NCBI GenBank assembly: GCA_021792015.1
Contig: JAJYVM010000260.1
Coordinates: 1 to 5,788 of the forward strand
DNA from: Bacillota bacterium
GTDB taxonomy: Bacteria; Bacillota; Sulfobacillia; RBS10-35; JAJYVM01
Direction of reading: 5' to 3'
Length of the DNA stretch: 5,788 bases
Part shown: positions 1 to 5,663 of the stretch, piece by piece
Layout: each line of letters opens with the position of its first letter
Position numbering within the stretch: the first letter of the stretch is position 1
Position numbers and translations under genes: made by a program
Notes under the pieces: generated by a model
The model's database searches: none
What the model saw: the letters and a program-made list of their open reading frames with translations, nothing else
Told to the model about the DNA's origin: nothing

Positions 1-168
1 GCCAAGCCTGGAGGGCCTGCGGCAGGTGGCGCGGGCCGCCGACGTCGGCGGCGTGGTCCGCATGAGCCCGCCGGCAGCGCGCGGCCGATGCCGTGTTCCA
101 GGTGAGTCAGCGCCCCGCCGCCCAAGTGGGTGAGGGCGATCAGGCCGAGTAGGGGTGCGAGCAGGAGC
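1..168. other. Upstream segment unrelated to uvrA; possible edges of other genes
   Basis: The three plus-strand frames show none of the residues expected just before the recognisable part of UvrA (the usual stretch reads roughly L-F-A-R-V-G-x-P-x-C-P). Two readings look mildly protein-like. On the plus strand, positions 2 to 133 encode 43 residues ending in TGA, beginning PSLEGLRQVARAADVGGVV, which could be the end of an upstream gene. On the minus strand, a GTG at 191-189 opens a frame that stays open to the window edge. It begins with a hydrophobic stretch (MAIALIGLLLLAPLLGLIAL) that resembles the first membrane segment of a transporter permease. The two readings overlap, so at most one is real over most of the segment. 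High GC makes chance open frames common, and neither is assigned a function. Confidence 0.3.
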
Positions 169-2850
169 AAGCCGATCAGTGCGATGGCCACCGAGCAGAT
201 GGTCGACCAGGTCCTGATGCTGCCGGAGGGCACGCGCGTGCAGGTGCTCGGGCCGATGGTGCGCGGGCGCAAGGGCGAGCACGGCAAGCTCTTCGACGAG
301 GTGCGCCGCGCCGGTTTCGTGCGCGTGCGCGTCGACGGCACCGTGATCGACGTCAGCGACGGACAGACCCCGGCGCTGGCCAAGAACAAGAAGCACACCG
401 TCGAGGTCGTGGTCGACCGGCTGGTCGTGCGGCCCGACGCTGGCTCGCGCCTGGCCGAGGCCCTGGAGAAGGCCCTGGAGTGGGGCGGCGGGCTGGCCGT
501 GGTTGCGGTGGGCGACGGCGCACCTGCGGCGGGGTCTGCGGCAGCGGCGCCAGCCGGCCGGGCCGCGAGAGCGGCCAGCGCGGACGGCGGCGTCCGGGAC
601 GGAGACCGAGATGGAGACGAGGAGGGCGCGGGGCCGGAACCCGGCATGGGGCCGGAGCCCGGCGCGCGGCCGGAGCCGGGCGCGCGGCCGGAGCCGGGCA
701 CGGCGGGCAAGGCCGGCGGCGACCTGCTGTTCTCGCAGCGCTTCGCCTGCCCGGAGTGCGGCACCAGCATCGACGAGCTGGCGCCTCGGCTGTTCTCGTT
801 CAACAACCCCTTCGGCGCGTGCCCGGAGTGCACCGGCCTCGGCGTGCGCATGGAGGTCGACCCCGGCCTCGTGATCCCCAACCGGCGCCGGTCGATCGCC
901 GAGGGCGCCGTGGGGCCCTGGGGCGGCGGCGAAAACTACTTCTCGCAGCTCATCACGGCCGTCGCCCTGCACTTCGGCGTCGACCCGGGCGCCCCGCTGC
1001 AGGACGCCCCGCCCGACTTCATCCAGAAGCTGCTTTACGGCGCGCCGGGCGAGCGCATCGACTTCGAGTACCGCAACATGTTCGGCAAGGTGCGCCCGCG
1101 CCACGTGGTCTTCGAGGGCGTCGTGCCCCTGCTGGAGCGCTACCACCGCGAGGCGCGCTCGCCGGGCATGCGCCAGGAGATCGAGCAGTACATGACCGCC
1201 ATCCCCTGCGACGCCTGCAAGGGCAAGCGCCTGAAGCCCGATGCCCTGGCCGTGACCGTCGGCGGCGTCAACATCGCGGACCTCACGGCCATGACCGTGG
1301 TCCAGGGCCGCGGCTTCCTTCAGGAGTGCGAGCTGACGGAGCGCGAGCGCCTGATCGGCCGCCAGATCCTGAAGGAGATCGACGAGCGGCTGGGCTTTCT
1401 GGCCAACGTCGGGCTCGACTACCTGACGCTCAGCCGCGCCGCCGGCACCCTGTCCGGCGGCGAGTCGCAGCGCATCCGCCTGGCCACCCAGATCGGCTCC
1501 GGCCTCGTCGGCGTCCTCTATATCCTGGACGAGCCGTCGATCGGCCTGCACCAGCGGGACAACGCCCGCCTGATCGCCACCCTGCGGCGCCTGCGCGACC
1601 TCGGCAACACCCTGATCGTCGTCGAGCACGACGAGGAGACGATGCGCGCCGCCGACTACATCATCGACATCGGCCCGGGCGCCGGCGCGGACGGCGGTCA
1701 CGTGGTCGCCGCGGGCACGCCGGAGCAGATCGCGGCCAACCCGGCGTCCGTGACGGGAGACTTCCTGGCGGGGCGGCGCCGCATCCCCATCCCCCCGCAG
1801 CGGCGCGGCCCCGCGCCGGGCGACCGCTGGCTGACGGTGAAGGCGGCGGCGGCCCACAACCTCAAGCACATCGACGTCAGCTTCCCGCTCGGGCGCTTCA
1901 CCTGCGTCACGGGCGTGTCGGGCTCCGGCAAGTCCAGCCTGGTGAACGAGGTGCTGTATAAGCGCCTGGCCGCCGACCTGAACGGCGCCCGGATCCGGCC
2001 GGGTCCGCACGGCGACGTCCTGGGCCTGGACGGCCTGACCAAGGTGGTGGACGTGGACCAGTCGCCCATCGGCCGCACGCCCCGCAGCAACCCCGCGACG
2101 TACACGGGCGTCTTCGACGACATCCGCGACCTCTTCGCGCGCACGCCGGAGGCCCGCACCCGCGGCTACAGCAAGGGCCGCTTCTCCTTCAACGTGCGCG
2201 GCGGGCGCTGCGAGGCCTGCTCCGGCGACGGCATCATCAAGATCGAGATGCACTTTCTGCCCGACGTGTACGTTCCGTGCGAGGTCTGCAAGGGCAGGCG
2301 CTACAATCGCGAGACCCTCGAGGTCCTGTACCGCGGCCGCTCGATCAGCGACGTGCTGGAGATGTCGGCGAGCGAGGCGGCGGCCTTCTTCGCGCCGGTG
2401 CCCGCCATCCGCCGCCGCCTGCAGACCATCGTGGACGTCGGCCTCGGCTACATCCGCCTCGGCCAGCCCGCCACGACCCTGTCGGGCGGCGAGGCGCAGC
2501 GCGTCAAGCTGGCGACGGAGCTGTCCCGGCGCTCGGACGGCGGCGCCGTGTACATCCTGGACGAGCCGACGACCGGCCTGCACGCCGCCGACATCGAGAA
2601 GCTGCTGCAGGTCCTGCACCGGCTGGTCGACGCCGGCGACACGGTGATCGTGATCGAGCACAACCTCGACGTGATCAAGACGGCGGACTGGATCATCGAC
2701 CTCGGCCCCGAGGGCGGCGACCGCGGCGGCGAGGTGGTGGCCGTGGGCACGCCCGAGGAGATTGCCGTGGCGCCCGGCTCGTACACGGGCCAGTTCCTGC
2801 GCCATGTGCTGGACCTGCCGGCCTACGCCCAGGCCGCCGGACAGAGCTGA
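130..2850 (+). CDS. uvrA: Excinuclease ABC subunit UvrA, 5'-truncated
   Basis: UvrA is the ATPase that scans DNA for bulky lesions and loads UvrB in nucleotide excision repair. Counting from the GTG at 130, UvrA similarity starts near residue 14 (base 169). Residues 22-127 match the UvrB-binding domain, which argues against the UvrA2 class. The first zinc module is C207/C210/C231/C234. The first ABC signature is LSGGE at 441-445, with Walker B D467-E468 and switch His500. The second ATPase half has Walker A GVSGSGKSS at 595-603, a second zinc module C694/C697/C717/C720, signature LSGGE at 784-788, Walker B D811-E812 and His844. Compared from memory with the 940-residue E. coli protein, about 124 N-terminal residues are missing, including Walker A I. 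Neither GTG 130 nor ATG 184 has a well-placed ribosome binding site, so the true start is not in this sequence. Residues about 128-196 form a low-complexity insert. No uvrB is visible. As read here the protein could not form the first ATP site. Confidence 0.95.
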   Translation: MRAIRPSRGASRSKPISAMATEQMVDQVLMLPEGTRVQVLGPMVRGRKGEHGKLFDEVRRAGFVRVRVDGTVIDVSDGQTPALAKNKKHTVEVVVDRLVVRPDAGSRLAEALEKALEWGGGLAVVAVGDGAPAAGSAAAAPAGRAARAASADGGVRDGDRDGDEEGAGPEPGMGPEPGARPEPGARPEPGTAGKAGGDLLFSQRFACPECGTSIDELAPRLFSFNNPFGACPECTGLGVRMEVDPGLVIPNRRRSIAEGAVGPWGGGENYFSQLITAVALHFGVDPGAPLQDAPPDFIQKLLYGAPGERIDFEYRNMFGKVRPRHVVFEGVVPLLERYHREARSPGMRQEIEQYMTAIPCDACKGKRLKPDALAVTVGGVNIADLTAMTVVQGRGFLQECELTERERLIGRQILKEIDERLGFLANVGLDYLTLSRAAGTLSGGESQRIRLATQIGSGLVGVLYILDEPSIGLHQRDNARLIATLRRLRDLGNTLIVVEHDEETMRAADYIIDIGPGAGADGGHVVAAGTPEQIAANPASVTGDFLAGRRRIPIPPQRRGPAPGDRWLTVKAAAAHNLKHIDVSFPLGRFTCVTGVSGSGKSSLVNEVLYKRLAADLNGARIRPGPHGDVLGLDGLTKVVDVDQSPIGRTPRSNPATYTGVFDDIRDLFARTPEARTRGYSKGRFSFNVRGGRCEACSGDGIIKIEMHFLPDVYVPCEVCKGRRYNRETLEVLYRGRSISDVLEMSASEAAAFFAPVPAIRRRLQTIVDVGLGYIRLGQPATTLSGGEAQRVKLATELSRRSDGGAVYILDEPTTGLHAADIEKLLQVLHRLVDAGDTVIVIEHNLDVIKTADWIIDLGPEGGDRGGEVVAVGTPEEIAVAPGSYTGQFLRHVLDLPAYAQAAGQS
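631..702 (+). repeat. Four tandem 18-bp repeats inside uvrA (PEPG repeats)
   Basis: Four consecutive 18-bp units encode the hexapeptides GPEPGM, GPEPGA, RPEPGA and RPEPGT (residues 168-191 from the GTG at 130). Units three and four differ only near their ends, so the array looks recently duplicated. Because the unit is a multiple of three, copy-number change would not break the reading frame. The array sits within a longer Ala/Gly/Pro/Asp-rich insert between the UvrB-binding domain and the first zinc module, where E. coli UvrA has only about ten residues. Confidence 0.9.
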
Positions 2851-2860
2851 GGCGTTGTGA

Positions 2861-2884
2861 CGGCGCACGCCTGCGCGTGCGCCG
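2861..2884 (+). terminator. Perfect 10-bp hairpin just after uvrA
   Basis: CGGCGCACGC (2861-2870) and GCGTGCGCCG (2875-2884) are exact reverse complements around a CTGC loop, starting 10 bases after the uvrA stop. There is no following T-run, so it is not a classical intrinsic terminator. It could be a T-less terminator or a structure that protects the 3' end of the uvrA message. Its place between uvrA and the antitoxin gene fits a transcription-unit boundary. Confidence 0.5.
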
Positions 2885-2928
2885 GCGACCATCGTTCCGC
2901 GGTGGCGTGCAGGCACACGGCTTCATCC

Positions 2929-2933
2929 GGAGG
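2929..2933 (+). promoter_or_regulatory. Strong Shine-Dalgarno of the antitoxin gene
   Basis: GGAGG lies five bases before the ATG at 2939. It is the clearest ribosome binding site in the window and fixes the start of the small antitoxin gene. Neither the toxin nor uvrC has a comparable site, which suggests that the antitoxin is translated best. No convincing promoter could be picked out in 2885-2928. Confidence 0.8.
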
Positions 2934-2938
2934 CCGCC

Positions 2939-3088
2939 ATGCTGGCGCGTCGTGTCGAAGTTCTCTTCACCGCTGCCGACTATGACCGTCTCCGTCAGTT
3001 TGCCCGCGCGCGCGGCGTGACCGTGGGAGAGGCTGTCCGGGAAGCCGTGGCCCGCTACGTGCTCGCCGGGCGACACCGCGCGGCTTAG
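2939..3088 (+). CDS. Ribbon-helix-helix antitoxin, N-terminal part (VapB-like)
   Basis: This short gene encodes 49 residues before a TAG. Residues 4-42 have the pattern of a CopG/Arc-type ribbon-helix-helix DNA-binding domain: a short strand (RRVEVLF), a first helix (AADYDRLRQFARARG), a turn with V-T-V-G, and a second helix (EAVREAVARYVL). In type II toxin-antitoxin systems such a protein dimerises, represses its own operon and holds the partner toxin inactive. Full-length relatives usually have 70-90 residues with an acidic C-terminal tail that wraps the toxin. Here that tail is missing from the frame and appears next door in another frame (3061-3198). The ATG follows an excellent Shine-Dalgarno. 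As read, the product might bind DNA but should not neutralise the toxin well. The RHH assignment is by pattern recognition and the VapB family name is inferred from the PIN-domain neighbour. Confidence 0.7.
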   Translation: MLARRVEVLFTAADYDRLRQFARARGVTVGEAVREAVARYVLAGRHRAA

Positions 3089-3198
3089 CAGGCGCTCGCG
3101 CGGCTCTTCTCGGGGAATTTGACATGGATTGGCCCGACTTGGCTGTGCTTGAGGACGAACTTGCCCGCGACCTGGTGCGGGACCTTGAAGCTCGTTGA
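3061..3198 (+). pseudogene. Frame-displaced C-terminal tail of the antitoxin
   Basis: In a frame shifted by one base relative to the 49-residue antitoxin, bases 3061-3198 encode 45 residues. They end in an acidic, helical stretch (MDWPDLAVLEDELARDLVRD, then LEAR and TGA), which is what a VapB-type toxin-binding tail looks like. Joining it to the upstream part near base 3060 gives a protein of about 85 residues, a normal antitoxin length. Its TGA (3196-3198) overlaps the toxin start at 3185 by 14 bases, the usual coupled arrangement of such operons. The shift equals one missing base somewhere around 3059-3088, which holds GC-rich runs. It may be a real mutation or a sequence error. No slippery heptamer suggests programmed frameshifting. 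ATG 3124 could in principle start a 24-residue peptide alone, but it has no ribosome binding site. Confidence 0.6.
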
Positions 3199-3583
3199 TA
3201 CGAACGTGCTCGTGTGCGCCTTGGGCCGTGAGCATCCGCTCAGGGCGGCGTGCCGTCGCGTTCTGGCCTGGGGTGCCGCCAACCAGGGCGAGCTGACCAC
3301 CGACGCCGAGGCGCTGCAGGAGTTGCTGCATTTCTATGGGACACGCGGCGAAGCCGGCAAGGGCGCCGCTGCCGTGCGCGAGTGCCTGGCCATCCTGCCG
3401 GGCCCGCTCGCCATCGCCGCGGCGGAGGTCCAGGAGGCCGCCGCGCTCGTGCTCGCGTCGCCGCGACTTTCCACGCGCGACGCCATTCATGCGGCCGTGG
3501 TTCGCCTGCACGGCCCCGATGCCATCATCAGCGCCGATCGCGACTTCGACGAGGTGCCCGGCCCGCGGCGCCTGAGTCCCGAG
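3185..3583 (+). CDS. PIN-domain ribonuclease toxin (VapC-like), stop codon missing
   Basis: VapC toxins are Mg-dependent RNases that block translation until bound by their antitoxin. Starting from the TTG at 3185 the protein reads MKLVDTNVLVCALGREHPLR. It shows the PIN acidic residues Asp5 (in D-T-N), Glu46 (in LQE), Asp99 (in RDAIHA) and Asp118 (in SADRDFD), in the right order and spacing. The end given, near residue 133, is where family resemblance stops, matching the usual 130-140 residue length. There is no in-frame stop there. The frame stays open through the uvrC start to 4234, where it only mirrors uvrC in another frame. A TGA at 3573-3575 lies one frame away, so one extra base shortly before it would explain the loss. 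TTG was chosen because it places the strand and Asp5 at the usual distance. Its only possible ribosome binding site is a weak GGTG at 3174-3177, so translation is probably coupled to the antitoxin. Whether a working toxin is made is unclear. Confidence 0.75.
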
Positions 3584-3623
3584 GTCGCCGTTCCGTGGGC
3601 CATTTCGGCTCGGCGCCGCGCGC

Positions 3624-3629
3624 TATACT
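3624..3629 (+). promoter_or_regulatory. Probable -10 box of a leaderless uvrC promoter
   Basis: TATACT matches the bacterial -10 consensus (TATAAT) at five of six bases and stands out in very GC-rich surroundings. It ends six bases before the uvrC GTG at 3636, so transcription would start at or very near the first base of the start codon. There is no Shine-Dalgarno before that GTG, which fits a leaderless message. A -35 box is not clear: TTTCGG at 3603-3608 with a 15-base spacer is the best and is weak. Confidence 0.55.
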
Positions 3630-3635
3630 GGCGCC

Positions 3636-5624
3636 GTGGCCACCACCATCGACGAGCAGCTCCGGCTCCTCCCGGACCACCCGGGGGTCTACCTCTTCCG
3701 CGACGCCGCCGGCGAGATCCTGTACGTCGGCAAGGCCGTCTCGCTGAAGAACCGCGTCCGCAGCTACTTTCAGGCCGGCCGCGGCCTCGAAGCCAAGGTG
3801 CAGGCCCTGGTCGCCCAGGTGGCGCAGATCGAGCACATCCTGGTCGACTCCGAGGTCGAGGCCCTCGTCCTCGAGAGCGGGCTGATCAAGCAGCACCGCC
3901 CCAAATACAACATCAAGTTGCGCGACGACAAGCACTACCCGTACCTGCGCGTGGACGCGCGCGGGCTCTACCCGAAGCTGGAGCTGGTTCGCCAGGTGAG
4001 GGGCGACGGTGCCCGCTACTTCGGGCCCTTCCCCCACAGCAGCGCCGTCTGGGAGACGATGCACATCCTGCGCCGCGTCTTCCCGTACCGCTCGTGCTCG
4101 GACCGGCGCGTGCGCACCGGCCCCGACTGCCTGTACCACCACATCCACCGCTGCCTGGCGCCCTGCATCGGGGCGTGCGGCGAGGCGGAGTACCGCGCCA
4201 TGATCGGCGAGATGATCGACTTCCTCGACGGTAGGGCCGACGCCGTGCTGGGGCGCCTGGAGGCGCGCATGCACCAGGCGGCAGAGGAGCTGCGCTTCGA
4301 GGAGGCGGCCGAGCTGCGCGACCGCCTGGCGGCACTGCGCACCGTCCTGGAGCGGCAGAAGATCGCCGGCGCGGAGATGGCCGAGCGCGACGTCCTGGCC
4401 ATGGCGCGGGGCCGCGACGAGGCAGCGGTGCAGGTCTTCTTCGTGCGCAAGGGCGAGGTGGCGGGCCACGATGGCTTCATGCTGACGGGCACGGACGGGC
4501 GCAGCGACGGCGAGGTGCTGGCCGCCTTCATCGAGCAGTACTACGCCGACGGGCCGGTGGTGCCGCGCGAGCTGTGGCTTCCGAGCGCCGTGCCCGACGG
4601 CGAAGCCGAGTCCCTTGCGGCGATGCTGGCGGCGCGCCGGCACGGTCCGGTCGCGCTGCGGATCCCGCAGCGCGGCGAGAAACGCCGTCTGGTCGAGCTG
4701 GTCAAGAAGAACGCCCAGGACTACCTGGCCGAAGAGCAGTGGCGCCGCGAGCGCAGCCGGGACGCGGCCGCGCAGGCGGCTGGCGACCTGCAGGCGGCGC
4801 TGGGCCTGCCGGAGCCGCCCCACCGCATCGAGTGCTTCGACATCTCGCACAGCCAGGGCAGCCTGACGGTGGGGGCCATGGCCGTCTTCGAGGGCGGGAT
4901 GGCGAAGAAGGCGGACTACCGCCGCTTCCGCGTGCGGACCGTGAACAACGACGACTTTCTGGCCATGCAGGAGGTGCTGGGGCGCCGCTTCCGCCGCGGC
5001 ATGCGCGAGCGGGCCGAGGCCGCGGCCGTGGCGGAGGGCGACGTGACCGACGTGGGGGGCTTTGCGGCGCTGCCCGACCTGCTGATCATCGACGGCGGCA
5101 AGGGCCAGCTCTCGCACGCGCGCGCGGTGCTGGAGGACATGGGGCTGGGGGGGATCCCGACGTTCGGGCTGGCCAAGGAGAACGAGTGGCTGTTCGTGCC
5201 GGGGAAGAGCGACCCCATCGTCCTGCCGCGCAGCTCGGCGGGCCTGCGCCTGCTGCAGCGCCTGCGCGACGAGACGCACCGGTTCGCCGTCACCTACCAC
5301 CGCACGCTGCGCGGCAAGCGCAGTGTGGCCTCGGTGCTGGAGGAGGCGCCCGGGATCGGCCCGGCCCGGCGCAAGGCCCTCATGAAGGCGTTCCCGTCCC
5401 TGCAGGCCATCGCGGCGGCCAGCGCCGACGATCTGGCGGCGGTGCCCGGCATGAGCCGCGTGGCGGCCGAGGACCTGCTGGCCTACCTGCAGGCGGGGGA
5501 GGACCAGCGGCCCGCGCCTGGTGCTGAGCCAGCGCCAGGCGCGGGCCCAGCCACGCCCGCGCTTGCGGCGGCGCCCCCGGCACGGCGAGGGCGCGGCGCA
5601 GGGGACGGCTCGCACAACGGTTAG
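3636..5624 (+). CDS. uvrC: Excinuclease ABC subunit UvrC
   Basis: UvrC joins the UvrB-DNA complex and makes the 3' and then the 5' incision around a lesion. The 662-residue protein looks complete. Residues 12-92 are the GIY-YIG nuclease for the 3' cut (G17-V18-Y19, Y30-V31-G32, Arg40, Glu80, Asn92). Cysteines 154, 165, 173 and 177 match the spacing of the reported iron-sulfur ligands in E. coli UvrC. The UVR motif that contacts UvrB lies at about 205-237. The RNase H-like 5' nuclease has Asp402 (ECFDIS), Asp486 (IIDGGKGQ) and His548. Two helix-hairpin-helix DNA-binding motifs lie at about 569-620, and the last 40 residues are an Ala/Pro/Gly-rich tail. The GTG start puts the PGVY motif at residue 16, as in E. 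coli, and has no ribosome binding site. The gene follows the toxin frame, uvrA lies about 0.8 kb upstream, and transcription is probably its own. Confidence 0.97.
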   Translation: MATTIDEQLRLLPDHPGVYLFRDAAGEILYVGKAVSLKNRVRSYFQAGRGLEAKVQALVAQVAQIEHILVDSEVEALVLESGLIKQHRPKYNIKLRDDKHYPYLRVDARGLYPKLELVRQVRGDGARYFGPFPHSSAVWETMHILRRVFPYRSCSDRRVRTGPDCLYHHIHRCLAPCIGACGEAEYRAMIGEMIDFLDGRADAVLGRLEARMHQAAEELRFEEAAELRDRLAALRTVLERQKIAGAEMAERDVLAMARGRDEAAVQVFFVRKGEVAGHDGFMLTGTDGRSDGEVLAAFIEQYYADGPVVPRELWLPSAVPDGEAESLAAMLAARRHGPVALRIPQRGEKRRLVELVKKNAQDYLAEEQWRRERSRDAAAQAAGDLQAALGLPEPPHRIECFDISHSQGSLTVGAMAVFEGGMAKKADYRRFRVRTVNNDDFLAMQEVLGRRFRRGMRERAEAAAVAEGDVTDVGGFAALPDLLIIDGGKGQLSHARAVLEDMGLGGIPTFGLAKENEWLFVPGKSDPIVLPRSSAGLRLLQRLRDETHRFAVTYHRTLRGKRSVASVLEEAPGIGPARRKALMKAFPSLQAIAAASADDLAAVPGMSRVAAEDLLAYLQAGEDQRPAPGAEPAPGAGPATPALAAAPPARRGRGAGDGSHNG

Positions 5625-5625
5625 A

Positions 5626-5663
5626 CCGGGGCTGACCCGTCCGGCCTGGCGGCGGAGCCCCGG
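5626..5663 (+). terminator. Weak hairpin after uvrC
   Basis: CCGGGGCT (5626-5633) and AGCCCCGG (5656-5663) are exact reverse complements beginning two bases after the uvrC stop. The 22-base loop is long and no T-run follows, so it is a weak terminator candidate and may be a by-product of high GC. Confidence 0.3.

Noticed and set aside
480..1961. Plus-strand open frame of 493 codons inside uvrA
   Set aside because: Its Arg/Gly/Pro-rich product is a frame-shifted reading of conserved UvrA codons; no domain or ribosome binding site supports it.
2907..2916. GTGCAGGCAC as an operator for the antitoxin
   Set aside because: Only four bases pair on each side, which is expected by chance, and no second copy was seen.
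3119..3124. TTGACA resembling a -35 box inside the antitoxin tail
   Set aside because: No -10-like hexamer lies at 16-18 bases downstream, and the bases are explained by the antitoxin tail codons.
3119..3184. TTG at 3119 as the toxin start
   Set aside because: It would add 22 residues before the family's usual M-K-L-V-D-T-N start; those bases are better explained as the antitoxin tail in another frame.
2693..3511. Minus-strand open frame of 272 codons across the uvrA end and toxin region
   Set aside because: It overlaps three better-supported plus-strand coding regions and shows no recognisable domain.
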